The notes: a model not told the origin generated them from the letters alone. Shown: positions 27,112 to 37,552, counted from the stretch's first letter. The stretch: 64,000 nt of DNA from Brevundimonas aurantiaca (GCF_014199955.1 NZ_JACHOQ010000001.1:558001-622000), one strand, 5' to 3'. Made by a program: numbers and translations.

Positions 27112-29273
27112 CCCAGTTCAAAGCCCGCTTCGCGCGATCGACCGATGGGCGAGTACCAGTTGCCGTCATTGCCGAAGCCGAGGTTGCGGAAGGCCAATCC
27201 CGTGCCGCGCCGCACGTCGGTGAGATTGTCCACGAACAGCCGCGCCGACCAGCGCGGCCCCTCATAACCGGCCTGAAGGCCGACGGTCTGATAGGCGGGC
27301 TGAACCGCCTCCCCCAAGGTCTCCAGCGACTGTTTGCCCGTCAGCCCGACCTCCGCCCTGACGTAGAGGCCGGCGGCGGTCTGATAGCGAGCGGCCAGAT
27401 AGCCGTCATAGGCCGGCGTCAGCTTGACCCGCCGACCCCGGGCATTGAGCGTCGGACTGACCTGCAGATCGCGGTAGCGGGCGTCCGCATAGCCGATGTT
27501 GGCCGTCAGCGTCAGGCCGGTGATCGGTTCGGCTGCGGCCTCCAACTCGAACCCCTTGCTGTCGATGGAGGCGTCGGAACCGATATAGTCGGACGAGATG
27601 ATCCGGCCCGAAGCGTCGGCCGCGACCTGGATTTCCTGCCAATTGTCCGAGCGGATGTAGAAGGCTGCGCCGGCCAGGCGCAGACTTCCGTCGATCGAAC
27701 GCCATTTGAACCCGCCCTCCTGGCTCCACATCGTCTCAGAGGCGTAGCGCAGCACGTCGTCGCTCAGATCCTTCTGAGCCGCCGTCAGGTTGAAGCCGCC
27801 GGGGATGTAACCCTTGGCCGCCGTCGCATAGAGGGTCAGTTGATCGGTCGGCTCGTAACGCACCGAAAACCGCGGCAGCCAGGCCTCGAAATCCGCCGAC
27901 AGGGCGGCGTCGCGATAGAGGAACAGACTGCCCCCGCCCATGTCGAGCTGACCGGCGCTCTGTTGGGCCTCCCGGTGCGCATGGTCATAGCGAACCCCTG
28001 CCCCCAGGGTCAGTTTCGGCAGGGCGGCAGGCGACCAGTTGGCCGAGGCGAAGGCGCCCCAGTCGCGCGCCTGGGCGAACTGATTGGGGGCGCGCACGAA
28101 GGAGTCCAGCCCGCCCGGCCCCACGAAGGTCGCCAGAAAGCGATCGTCGTCCTGACGGTAGTGGCTGACGCCGACGATGTACTTGAACGGCCGGTCGGCG
28201 GGCGAGACGAAGCGAAGCTCGGCGTTCCAGAAATCCTTGACCTTGGCGTCCTGCCCCGAGGCCGTCGGCAGGCCGGTGAAGTCGAAGTCCAGGCCGCGCG
28301 CATCGGTGTCCAGTCGTCGCCACGAGGCCGCCGCCTCGATCGTGCCGTAGCCGGGTCGATAGGCGGCGCTCACGCCGGTCACGATCTCCTGCTCGTCGGT
28401 GCGCTTGGGCGCGTCATTGACATAGGTGAACCGCCCAATCCGGCGCCCGCCGTTGAAACGGTCGGCGTAGCTTCGATTATAGAGATCGAGGTCCAACGGG
28501 AAATATTCCTGATCGAAGACGCCCGGCGCGCGGGTGTCCAGCACATAGGCGGTGGCGTTCACCGTCAGTCGATCGCTGGGCCGCCACCGCAGCCGCCCTT
28601 GCAGAAAGGTTTCGCCGATGCGGCCTTCAGGGCGGCCCGGCTGAAGATTCCGCAGAAAGCTGTCGCCTTGCGACGCCTTGAAAGCCAGAGAGCCGCTGAG
28701 GGTGTCGCCGTGCAGGGGGCCGCCGACGAAACCGTCGAGGGTTCCGCTGCGGCCGCCGCTGAAGGTGGTGGCCGTCGCCCGCGCCTCGGCCGTCAGCCGG
28801 TCGGTCGGCGCGCGCGTGTTGATCACGATCAGACCGGACTCGCTGTTGGCGCCGTACAGGGTCGCCTGAGGCCCACGCAGAACCTCGATCGATTCGACCT
28901 GGTTCAGCACCGCATTGGACAGCTCCCTGAACGGAATGCCGTCGATGTAGACGGCGGCGCGGTTGACGATGAACGGGTTGGATTCGATGCCCCGGATGGA
29001 GATGAAGGTGCTGCCCAACTGGCCGCTTTCATTGAACTGGACATTGGGCACGACGGCGTCGAGCTGCCGCACGTCGCGAATTCGGGCCTGGTTCAGCATC
29101 TCGCGGTTCAGCACCGTCACCGAGACGTCGGCGTCCTGAAGGCGGGTTTCCCGCCGCGTTCCGGTGACGACGATCTCGTCCAGGGTCTGGGCCTTCGTCG
29201 CCTCCTGGGCTGCGGCCGGCTGGACGCTCGCCAGGACGGAGGCGACGACGGAGAGTGAGCGGAACGGAAACAT
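27099..29273 (-). CDS. TonB-dependent outer membrane receptor
   Basis: A receptor of about 724 residues from ATG 29273 (MFPFRS). It has a signal peptide ending at AAAQ, a TonB-box-like segment (TLDEIVVTGTRRETRLQD), a plug domain (VLRGPQATLYGANSESGLIVI) and a 22-strand barrel ending with EAGFELGWKL. It probably imports an iron-chelating ligand with energy from TonB. The divergent AraC gene begins 61 bp away and a Fur-like site lies between, so iron-repressed expression is likely. An alternative ATG is 29297. Confidence 0.92.
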   Translation of the reverse strand: MFPFRSLSVVASVLASVQPAAAQEATKAQTLDEIVVTGTRRETRLQDADVSVTVLNREMLNQARIRDVRQLDAVVPNVQFNESGQLGSTFISIRGIESNPFIVNRAAVYIDGIPFRELSNAVLNQVESIEVLRGPQATLYGANSESGLIVINTRAPTDRLTAEARATATTFSGGRSGTLDGFVGGPLHGDTLSGSLAFKASQGDSFLRNLQPGRPEGRIGETFLQGRLRWRPSDRLTVNATAYVLDTRAPGVFDQEYFPLDLDLYNRSYADRFNGGRRIGRFTYVNDAPKRTDEQEIVTGVSAAYRPGYGTIEAAASWRRLDTDARGLDFDFTGLPTASGQDAKVKDFWNAELRFVSPADRPFKYIVGVSHYRQDDDRFLATFVGPGGLDSFVRAPNQFAQARDWGAFASANWSPAALPKLTLGAGVRYDHAHREAQQSAGQLDMGGGSLFLYRDAALSADFEAWLPRFSVRYEPTDQLTLYATAAKGYIPGGFNLTAAQKDLSDDVLRYASETMWSQEGGFKWRSIDGSLRLAGAAFYIRSDNWQEIQVAADASGRIISSDYIGSDASIDSKGFELEAAAEPITGLTLTANIGYADARYRDLQVSPTLNARGRRVKLTPAYDGYLAARYQTAAGLYVRAEVGLTGKQSLETLGEAVQPAYQTVGLQAGYEGPRWSARLFVDNLTDVRRGTGLAFRNLGFGNDGNWYSPIGRSREAGFELGWKL

Positions 29274-29294
29274 GCAGACAAGCCCCTTCGCCCG

Positions 29295-29316
29295 CATTAT
29301 TGCGAACGATTATCAG
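29295..29316. promoter_or_regulatory. Candidate Fur box between TonB receptor and AraC gene
   Basis: ATTATTGCGAACGATTATCA resembles Fur operators of the TTGCGAATNATTATCA style. It sits in the 61-bp divergent gap, suitable for controlling both genes. This is pattern matching only; it needs comparison with other Fur sites of the genome. Confidence 0.45.
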
Positions 29317-29334
29317 CCCGTGTTACAATATACC

Positions 29335-30231
29335 ATGTCCTCTACGCCGCTCCGTTCCGAGACTGACCGATCCGATCCGGGATTTAAGCGCAGGCTTTCG
29401 TCCGATCGGGCCCATATCGAAGGCCATGCCGGCGCAGGCGTGGTTCACCGGATGTCCGGTCTGAACGGCTTGATCGTACGCGCGGACCATCGACCGTTCG
29501 AGGGGGCGGTCGAGAACGGTCCCTATCTGCGGCTCGCCCTTCGCCTGAGCGGGAGCGCGCCCCTGATGCAACGTCTCGGCGACAGCCGCTTGGAGGGGGT
29601 TTGGCGGGCCGGATCGGTCGTCGTCGGCCCGTCTGACCGATCAGGGCTGGCGCGGTCCGGCGCCGTGTCGATGATCGGGCTGGCGATTTCGCCCCAGGCC
29701 GTTCCTCACTGCCCGCTCGATGCGGAACGGATCGAACGACTGGCCTGCGGTTTCCATGACGACCCCCTTCTGGCCGCCGTCTTGACGGCCCTGTTTTACG
29801 AGGCGGACGCGCACGGCGCTTCCACCGCCTTTTTTGAGCATGGCCTGTCCTTGGTCTTCCGCCGGTTGAGCGAGCTGAACGGTCCTGTCGCACACCCGCG
29901 CGCCGCCCGCGCCCTGTCGCAGGTCCGACTGAACCGCGTTTACGCCCTCGTCACGGACAGGCTCGAGGCCGACGTCTCGGTGGCTGAGATGGCGGCTGCG
30001 GCCGGCATGGACGCCAGCGGATTCACGCGCGCGCTCCGGGCGCGCACCGGCCTTGCGCCCTATGCCTGGCTGACCCGTCTTCGGATGGAACGGGCCGCCG
30101 GCCTCTTGGCCGGAGGCCTGTCGGTCACCGAAACGTCCAGTCGGGTCGGCTACGCCAATGCGAGCAAGTTCGCCCGCGCCTTCCGCCGCGTGACGGGACG
30201 CTCGCCTTCGGAGTGGAGGCGCGAATTCTAG
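29335..30231 (+). CDS. AraC-family transcriptional regulator
   Basis: A 298-residue regulator with an N-terminal sensory part and a C-terminal AraC double helix-turn-helix: VSVAEMAAAAGMDASGFTRA, then RARTGLAPYAWLTRLRMERA and VTETSSRVGYANASKFARAF. This layout resembles PchR, which senses a siderophore and activates its receptor. ATG 29335 is chosen; the longer frame runs into the receptor gene. It is divergent from the TonB receptor and probably activates it. Confidence 0.9.
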   Translation: MSSTPLRSETDRSDPGFKRRLSSDRAHIEGHAGAGVVHRMSGLNGLIVRADHRPFEGAVENGPYLRLALRLSGSAPLMQRLGDSRLEGVWRAGSVVVGPSDRSGLARSGAVSMIGLAISPQAVPHCPLDAERIERLACGFHDDPLLAAVLTALFYEADAHGASTAFFEHGLSLVFRRLSELNGPVAHPRAARALSQVRLNRVYALVTDRLEADVSVAEMAAAAGMDASGFTRALRARTGLAPYAWLTRLRMERAAGLLAGGLSVTETSSRVGYANASKFARAFRRVTGRSPSEWRREF

Positions 30232-30262
30232 AGCCTGCTTAAACCGCGGGCCGGACCACGCC

Positions 30263-31477
30263 CTACCCCCGGAACAGCGCCGCCGCGAAGGCCTCGCCCG
30301 CCGGCGCCGCGGACTTCGGTCCCAGGACGGCGCTGGCCGCCTGTCGTCCCTCCAACAGACGCGCTCCCGCCGCCCGCACGTCCGCCACCGTCTGGGCCTC
30401 CAGCTGTTCGGTCATAGACAGGCTGGAGCGGGGCGCGCCGAAGATCAGGGTCTGGGCGGCGTTGCGGCCGGCCCGGCTCATCGGGTTTTCGTCCGACATC
30501 CACAGACCGGCCTTCATCACCGCCTTGGCGCGCGACAGCTCCTTTTCGGTCGGCCCGGTCTCGGCCAGGGCCCGCACCTCGGCCGCGGCCACCTGGGCCA
30601 ACTCTTTCGCCCGGTCCGCCGCTGCGCCCGCATAGATGCCCAGCACCCCGGCGTCCTCATAGGGCTCCTGATAGGCGTCGATGGCGTAGGCCAGGCCCCG
30701 CTCCTCGCGCGCGCTCTGGAACAGGCGCGAGGCCATGCCCCCGCCCAGGATTTCGCCGAACAGCCGCATGGCGGACAGGGCCGGATCGGTCGCCGACAAA
30801 GCCGGCAGCTGGAACACCAGATTGGCCTGTTCGATCTTGCGCGTCAGGGCCGCATGGCCGCCGACGAAGACGGCCGGCGCCGGCGCCTCGACCGGGGTCG
30901 CCACGGCCGCCCCGAACCAGCGCTCGGCCAGGGCCAGCAGTTCGCCCTCCTCCACCGCGCCCGACACCGACACCACCATCCGATCGGGTGAATAGAGCCG
31001 CGCCCGCCACGCCTCGACCGCCGCCCTGTCCGCCGGTTTCAGGCTGGCGACCGAGCCCAGGATCGGCCGGCCCAGCGGTTGACCGGCGAAGGCGCGCGTC
31101 TGGACCATCTCGAACACATGATCGTCGGGCGTGTCGAAGGCCTCGGCGATCTCCTGGGCCACCACGTCCTTTTCCCGCTCGATCTCGGCGGGGTCGAGGG
31201 TGGGGCGGAACACCAGGTCCGACAGCACCTGCATGGCCAGCGGCAGCGACCCGTCCAGCCCCCGCACCTCGAAGCTGGTCCGCTCATAGCCGGTGGAGGC
31301 GTTGATCGTGCCGCCCTCGGCCTCGATCCGTTCGACGATCTCGCGCGCGGCCATGTCGCCTGCGCCCTTGAACACCAGATGTTCCAGGAGGTGGGACCAG
31401 CCGGAGCGATCCTCGGGCTCCCACCGCGCCCCGCCCTTGACGGTGACGACGACGGCGAGGGTCTTCAGGCCGGCCAT
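30263..31477 (-). CDS. M16 family zinc peptidase (start uncertain)
   Basis: A processing-peptidase-like protein of at least 404 residues. It has the inverted zinc motif SHLLEHLVFKG (HxxEH) and the downstream EAEGGTINASTGYERTSF with a ligand Glu. The M16 fold is in two halves, as usual. The ATG at 31477 cuts off the conserved first strand: in-frame upstream sequence reads LTASLHTLSNGVRVICDP, typical of M16 N-termini. There is no ATG/GTG/TTG there, and the only fitting start is a CTG at 31531, overlapping the SURF1 stop as CTGA. Confidence 0.88.
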   Translation of the reverse strand: MAGLKTLAVVVTVKGGARWEPEDRSGWSHLLEHLVFKGAGDMAAREIVERIEAEGGTINASTGYERTSFEVRGLDGSLPLAMQVLSDLVFRPTLDPAEIEREKDVVAQEIAEAFDTPDDHVFEMVQTRAFAGQPLGRPILGSVASLKPADRAAVEAWRARLYSPDRMVVSVSGAVEEGELLALAERWFGAAVATPVEAPAPAVFVGGHAALTRKIEQANLVFQLPALSATDPALSAMRLFGEILGGGMASRLFQSAREERGLAYAIDAYQEPYEDAGVLGIYAGAAADRAKELAQVAAAEVRALAETGPTEKELSRAKAVMKAGLWMSDENPMSRAGRNAAQTLIFGAPRSSLSMTEQLEAQTVADVRAAGARLLEGRQAASAVLGPKSAAPAGEAFAAALFRG

Positions 31478-31527
31478 GGGATCGCAGATGACGCGAACGC
31501 CGTTGGACAGGGTGTGCAGGGAAGCGG

Positions 31528-32229
31528 TCAGGAGATGTCCTTCTTATTCCGACGTCGGAGCAAGGCGACATAGAAGCCCAGGAGCGCGATCGCCAGTCCG
31601 AACCAGGTCAGGGCGTAGCCGAAATGATTGTTGGAAAAGGCCGCGGGCGGGGCGGAGGGCGTCAGGGCCGCAAACTCGGGATTGGTCTGGGTCACGGCGA
31701 ACACCGCCTCGGGCCGCACCGACCCCTGAACCTTCAGAGCCTGGGCCATGGCGGCGGTGTCGCGCGCATAGAAGCGCCCGTTCGCCGGGGCCGGCGTCAG
31801 CCCGCCCGGCGGATCGAAGCGGCGGAACTCGCCGATCAGCACCAGGGGCAGGCTGGTCTCGATCACGCGCGGACGGGCCGACACCCCGTCGGCGACGAAG
31901 CCCCGGTCGATCAGCAGGCTGAAATCCGCTCCCGCCGGTTTGCACGCCGAGATCAGCCGCACCCCCGCCTGGCCCTCATGGATGGACTGAAGCTCGACAT
32001 AGGGGGCGGTCGCCAGACCCGGACAGACGATCAGCGCCTTCCTGAACTCCAGGTCGCCGTCCGCCAGCACCTGATCCAGGGGCTCAGGCGGCTTGGCCGC
32101 CGCCGCCTCGGCCGCCGCGATCAGCCCCTCCTTCCACTTCAGCCGCTCGACCTGCCAGACGCCCAGCCCCACCAGCAGGACCAGGGCCGCAGCCGTCGCC
32201 AGCGTCAGTATCCAAGGAAACCGCCTCAC
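31528..32229 (-). CDS. SURF1 family cytochrome oxidase assembly protein
   Basis: A 233-residue membrane protein. It has an N-terminal helix (ILTLATAAALVLLVGLGVWQ) and a C-terminal helix (YALTWFGLAIALLGFYVAL), the SURF1 topology, with a periplasmic domain between. It helps insert heme a into subunit I. The start is a GTG at 32229 overlapping the DUF983 stop as GTGA. The longer frame upstream is the antisense of nothing coding but lacks family similarity. Confidence 0.9.
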   Translation of the reverse strand: MRRFPWILTLATAAALVLLVGLGVWQVERLKWKEGLIAAAEAAAAKPPEPLDQVLADGDLEFRKALIVCPGLATAPYVELQSIHEGQAGVRLISACKPAGADFSLLIDRGFVADGVSARPRVIETSLPLVLIGEFRRFDPPGGLTPAPANGRFYARDTAAMAQALKVQGSVRPEAVFAVTQTNPEFAALTPSAPPAAFSNNHFGYALTWFGLAIALLGFYVALLRRRNKKDIS

Positions 32230-32621
32230 GTCTGATTCCTGTATTGCAGGCCGATCATCAGCCCCCGGCCCGGCCGCATCAGGGCCAGCGACAGGACGAC
32301 CACCAGCGGCAGCCAGACGACCAGATGCAGCCACATCGGCGGATGGTATTTGATCTCAACGACCAGGGCCGAGAAGCCGACCGCGAAGCCGGCGATCTGC
32401 ATGATGAAGCTGGCCGGGCCGTCGCCGGTCTGGATGGTCGAAAAGTCCAGGCCGCAGGTGTCGCATCCCGGCCGCACCTTCAGAAAGCCCGCAAACAGCC
32501 GCCCCTCGCCACAGCGCGGGCAGCGCCCTTTCAGCCCCGCCCGCACGGCGGAAACGGCGACGGCGGGAGACGATGGCTCGCCCCCCGCCGCCGGGATCTT
32601 GTCCGTGGTGTCCGGGATCAA
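32226..32621 (-). CDS. DUF983 family membrane protein (oxidase-linked)
   Basis: A 131-residue protein with a zinc-ribbon-like N-terminus (GLKGRCPRCGEGRLFAGFLK, then GCDTCGLDF) and two C-terminal membrane helices (IMQIAGFAVGFSALVVEI and WLHLVVWLPLVVVLSLAL). DUF983 is usually found between ctaE and SURF1, as here, and is thought to aid oxidase biogenesis. It has no ATG; the likely start is TTG at 32621, overlapping the ctaE stop as TTGA. Confidence 0.85.
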   Translation of the reverse strand: MIPDTTDKIPAAGGEPSSPAVAVSAVRAGLKGRCPRCGEGRLFAGFLKVRPGCDTCGLDFSTIQTGDGPASFIMQIAGFAVGFSALVVEIKYHPPMWLHLVVWLPLVVVLSLALMRPGRGLMIGLQYRNQT

Positions 32622-33535
32622 CCGAAGACGACGTAGACGAAGGCGAACAGGAACAGCCAGACCACGTCCACGAAATGCCAGTACCAAGCCGCCGCCTCGA
32701 AGCCGAAATGCTTCTGCGGTGTGAAGTCGCCGGCCAGCAGACGGATCAGGCAGACGGTCAGGAAGATGGTTCCCACCAGCACGTGGAAGCCGTGGAAGCC
32801 CGTCGCCATGAAGAAGATCGAACCATAAAGGCCCGAGTTGACCGCTTCCTCGTTGAAGAACAGGTGCTCGTGCAGGATGTGGTTGTATTCGTAGGCCTGA
32901 ACGCAGGTGAAGAAGACGCCCAGGATCACCGTCAGGACCAGGGCCAGCTTGGCGCCGCTGCGGTCGCCGACCTGGATCGCATGGTGGGCCCAGGTCACGG
33001 TGCAGCCGCTCAGCAGCAGGGTCACGGTGTTCAGCAGCGGCAGCTGCCACGGCGACAGAACCTCGACCCCCTTGGGCGGCCAGGTGGACCAGGCCTTGGC
33101 GGTGTCGGCCCAGGCGCCGACTTCCGGCGTCAGGGCGCGCGATTCGTGGAACAGCGCCATGTCGAAGAACATCCAGAAGAAGGCGACGAAGAACATCACC
33201 TCCGACGCGATGAACAGGATCATGCCGTAGCGCAGGCCGATCGAAACGACCGGCGTATGGTCCCCGCCCTTGGATTCCTTGATGACGTCCGACCACCAGC
33301 CGAACATGGACACCAGCACCCCCGCCAGGCCGGCGAAGAAGACGCCCGGCTTGCCCTCGGCCAGGAAGTTGGCGGCGATCGGACCGTTTTCGGCCGGGGC
33401 CAGCCCCTTCATCCAGATGACGGCGCCGATGAACATGATCGTCGCGGCGATCGAGGACACCAGCGGCCACGGACTGGGCGGTACGAGGTGATAGTCGTGA
33501 TGCGGAGCGGCGTGCGCGTCGGCCATGCGTTTCAT
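32618..33535 (-). CDS. ctaE: Cytochrome c oxidase subunit III
   Basis: A 305-residue subunit of the aa3-type oxidase in the inner membrane. It has the N-terminal HHDYHLVPPSPWPLVSS and seven helices, with FFAFFWMFFDMALFHESRAL and FFMATGFHGFHVLVGTIFL. It stabilises the proton-pumping core. The upstream gap (33536-33645) holds its promoter or is read through from ctaG and the NUDIX gene. Confidence 0.95.
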   Translation of the reverse strand: MKRMADAHAAPHHDYHLVPPSPWPLVSSIAATIMFIGAVIWMKGLAPAENGPIAANFLAEGKPGVFFAGLAGVLVSMFGWWSDVIKESKGGDHTPVVSIGLRYGMILFIASEVMFFVAFFWMFFDMALFHESRALTPEVGAWADTAKAWSTWPPKGVEVLSPWQLPLLNTVTLLLSGCTVTWAHHAIQVGDRSGAKLALVLTVILGVFFTCVQAYEYNHILHEHLFFNEEAVNSGLYGSIFFMATGFHGFHVLVGTIFLTVCLIRLLAGDFTPQKHFGFEAAAWYWHFVDVVWLFLFAFVYVVFG

Positions 33536-33645
33536 CTCTATCTTGGGCTGGCGATGAACTCGCCTTATCGGCCAGCTATAACCGCCGCTTTTGCAACACG
33601 CCAGTGGATCGGCGCCTTTCCGCCTTGATCCTGCACCGGACGGCC

Positions 33646-34065
33646 CTACTCCCGCGCCTCCAGGGCGGCGAACGCCTTGGCCGCGAACGCCGACAGCGGC
33701 TGCGGCAGGGCGTCGAGCGCGAACCAGCCGATGTCCGACAGCTTGTCCGGCTCAGTCAGCCGAGGCTCGCCGGCGAAATCGCGCGTGACATAGATCATCG
33801 ACATCCAGTGCTGGCTGTCCGTCGCGATGATCTCTTCGGTCCAGCACAGGAAGTCGACGGCGCCGATCGTCAGGCCGCTCTCCTCCTCCGCCTCACGCCG
33901 GGCGGCGTCTGCGGATCGTTCGCCCTGGTCGACCTTGCCGCCCACGATGTTCCAATGCCCCGCCTCGGGCGCCTTCACTCGTTTGCAGAGCAACACCTGT
34001 CCGTCGGCCCGCTGAATCACCAGACCGCAGCCGACGCCGGGAAAGTCGACGCCGGGACGGCCCAT
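33646..34065 (-). CDS. NUDIX hydrolase
   Basis: A 139-residue protein with the Nudix box GGKVDQGERSADAARREAEE followed by ESGL, and a start GVGCGLVIQRADGQVLLCKR. The family hydrolyses nucleoside diphosphates linked to X. The substrate cannot be told from sequence. It sits between ctaG and ctaE, overlapping the ctaG stop by one base (TGATG), an unexpected position for a NUDIX gene. Confidence 0.9.
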   Translation of the reverse strand: MGRPGVDFPGVGCGLVIQRADGQVLLCKRVKAPEAGHWNIVGGKVDQGERSADAARREAEEESGLTIGAVDFLCWTEEIIATDSQHWMSMIYVTRDFAGEPRLTEPDKLSDIGWFALDALPQPLSAFAAKAFAALEARE

Positions 34066-34613
34066 CAGGCGTTCGGCCCCGTCGGCGCATCGACCGACGG
34101 ATAGAAGGTGTAGCTCAGGGTGATTTCGCGCGCGCCCTTGGCCTCGCGGTCTGTGGCCAGTTCGGGCGCGATGAAATACTGGACCGGGAACTGGCGCGTC
34201 TCACCCGCCGCCAGGGTCTGGTCCTGGAAGCAGAAGCACTGCAGCTTCTGGAAATAGGGGCCGGTGTACTCCGGCACGACATTGTATCCGGCCCGCACCT
34301 GGATCGGCTGGTCCGAGGTGTTGGTGACGTCGAAATAGGCCAGGCCCGTGGCCCCGATCCGCACCCTCTGGGTCGTCTGTTCGGCGCGGAAGGTCATCGG
34401 CAGGCCGCGCACATTGGTGTCGAACCGGACCAGCACCGTCTGGTCCAGCACCGTGTCCGGCGCCTTGTCGGCCCGCCGCACCGTGCCGTCGAAGCCCGTG
34501 ACCTGACAGAACATCCGATAAAGCGGCACGGCGGCGAAGGCCGCGCCCGTCATCCCCATGACGCCCAGGACGCACAGGATGGCGATCAGATTCTGCCGGC
34601 CCGGCTTCCTCAT
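34065..34613 (-). CDS. ctaG: Cytochrome c oxidase assembly protein CtaG (Cox11)
   Basis: A 182-residue protein with one N-terminal membrane helix (LIAILCVLGVMGMTGAAFAA) and a periplasmic domain. The copper-binding pair is KLQCFCFQDQTLAAGE, and a further Cys is in YRMFCQVTG. It delivers copper to the CuB site of subunit I. The start overlaps the preceding small gene by ATGA. Confidence 0.95.
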   Translation of the reverse strand: MRKPGRQNLIAILCVLGVMGMTGAAFAAVPLYRMFCQVTGFDGTVRRADKAPDTVLDQTVLVRFDTNVRGLPMTFRAEQTTQRVRIGATGLAYFDVTNTSDQPIQVRAGYNVVPEYTGPYFQKLQCFCFQDQTLAAGETRQFPVQYFIAPELATDREAKGAREITLSYTFYPSVDAPTGPNA

Positions 34614-34783
34614 TGCGGCCCCGCCGTCGTCGCCGCCTCCAAGAGGGCGCGCTCGGCCGCCTGATTCTGTTGCAGACGCAGGACGGTGGTGGCGAAGACC
34701 AGGACGATGAAGGCCACCAGGGCCGCCGCAATCCAGACGTTGCGCCGTTTGCGGGCGCGCAATTCTTCAGGCGTCAGACGCAT
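34610..34783 (-). CDS. 57-residue single-helix membrane protein between ctaB and ctaG
   Basis: It starts MRLTPEELRARKRRNVWIAA and has one hydrophobic helix (VWIAAALVAFIVLVFATTVL), so a short basic N-terminus is in the cytoplasm and a C-terminal tail in the periplasm. It overlaps ctaG by ATGA and follows ctaB by 3 bp, so it belongs to the operon. A CoxF-like small protein is known from this position in other alphaproteobacteria; the role is not established. Confidence 0.8.
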   Translation of the reverse strand: MRLTPEELRARKRRNVWIAAALVAFIVLVFATTVLRLQQNQAAERALLEAATTAGPQ

Positions 34784-34786
34784 GGC

Positions 34787-35770
34787 TCAGACTCCCAGGC
34801 CGGCTATGGCCTCGACCAGGAAGGCCGAGAACAGGGCGACCAGATACAGGATCGAAAAGGCGAACAGATCCCGCGCCGGTTTGGCCTGGACCTTGACCTC
34901 ATACAATGCGGCCTCGCGTCCCACCGTGTCGGCCTTGTCGGACTCGTCGCCGGCGCGCGACCGGTAAAGCCGCCAGGCCAGCCCCAGAAAGGCCAGGCCG
35001 CCGCCGACCGACACCACGGCGTAGATCATCCCGCCCATGCCGACCAGGGCCGGGGCCACGGCCGAGGCCACGAAGACCAGCGAATAGATCAGGATCTGCA
35101 GCCGGGTGGACCTGGCCCCCCGCGCCACCGGCATCATCGGTATGCCCGCCTTGGCGTAGTCGCCGGCCGAATAGAGGGCCAGGGCCCAGGAATGCGGCGG
35201 GGTCCACAGGAAGATGATCAGGAACAGCAGCCAGGCCTGCCACGGCGCCTCGCCCGTCGCCGCCGCCCAGCCGATCACCGGGGGAAAGGCGCCCGCCGCC
35301 CCGCCGATGACGATGTTCTGCGGCGTCCGCCGCTTCAGCAGCAGGGTGTAGAAGCCGGCGTAATAGACGATGGTCAGGGCCAGCAGCCCCGCCGCGAACC
35401 AGTTGGCGTTCATCCCCAGCAGCATGACCGAAAACAGGCTCAGGATGACGCCATAGGCCATCGCATCATTTTTCCGAACGCGCCCCGCCGCCACCGGCCG
35501 GCCGCGCGTGCGCCGCATCAGGGCGTCGGTCTCGCCCTCCAGCGCCATGTTCAGCGAACCGGCCGCGCCTGCGCCCACGGCGATGCACAGTATGGCGATG
35601 GCGGCGACCAGCGGGTTCATCGACCCCGGCGCCATGACCAGCCCGGTCGCGGCGGTGAAGACCACCACCGACATGACGCGCGGCTTGAGCAGCTGGAAGA
35701 AGTCTTCCGGCTGGGCGGTCGAAATCGCGGGACGGTCGTGAACGTCTTGGGTCATGGGTGCGGGGGTCAT
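34787..35770 (-). CDS. ctaB: Protoheme IX farnesyltransferase (heme O synthase)
   Basis: An inner membrane UbiA-superfamily enzyme that farnesylates heme b to heme o. Motifs are FFQLLKPRVMSVVVFTAATG at the start, GSLNMALEGETDALMRRTRG (Asp-rich motif) and RPVAAGRV. Nine helices are visible. Starts at 35770 and 35755 are both possible (MTPAP or MTQDV); the first is listed. ctaA (heme A synthase) is not in the window. Confidence 0.93.
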   Translation of the reverse strand: MTPAPMTQDVHDRPAISTAQPEDFFQLLKPRVMSVVVFTAATGLVMAPGSMNPLVAAIAILCIAVGAGAAGSLNMALEGETDALMRRTRGRPVAAGRVRKNDAMAYGVILSLFSVMLLGMNANWFAAGLLALTIVYYAGFYTLLLKRRTPQNIVIGGAAGAFPPVIGWAAATGEAPWQAWLLFLIIFLWTPPHSWALALYSAGDYAKAGIPMMPVARGARSTRLQILIYSLVFVASAVAPALVGMGGMIYAVVSVGGGLAFLGLAWRLYRSRAGDESDKADTVGREAALYEVKVQAKPARDLFAFSILYLVALFSAFLVEAIAGLGV

Positions 35771-35802
35771 GGATGGGGACCGAATAACACACCCCAAAGC
35801 AG

Positions 35803-35834
35803 AAGGCCGCCCCTTCCGTGGAAAGAGCGGCCCT
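35803..35834 (-). terminator. Probable hairpin terminator between ctaD and ctaB
   Basis: On the minus strand an AGGGCCGCTCTTTCC arm pairs with GGAAGGGGCGGCCTT with G-T pairs, then a T/C-rich tail. It lies 25 bp after the ctaD stop and could reduce read-through into ctaB. Confidence 0.5.
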
Positions 35835-35857
35835 CCGTTCGGGATCTCAGCCCGGGA

Positions 35858-37552
<1,695 letters not shown>

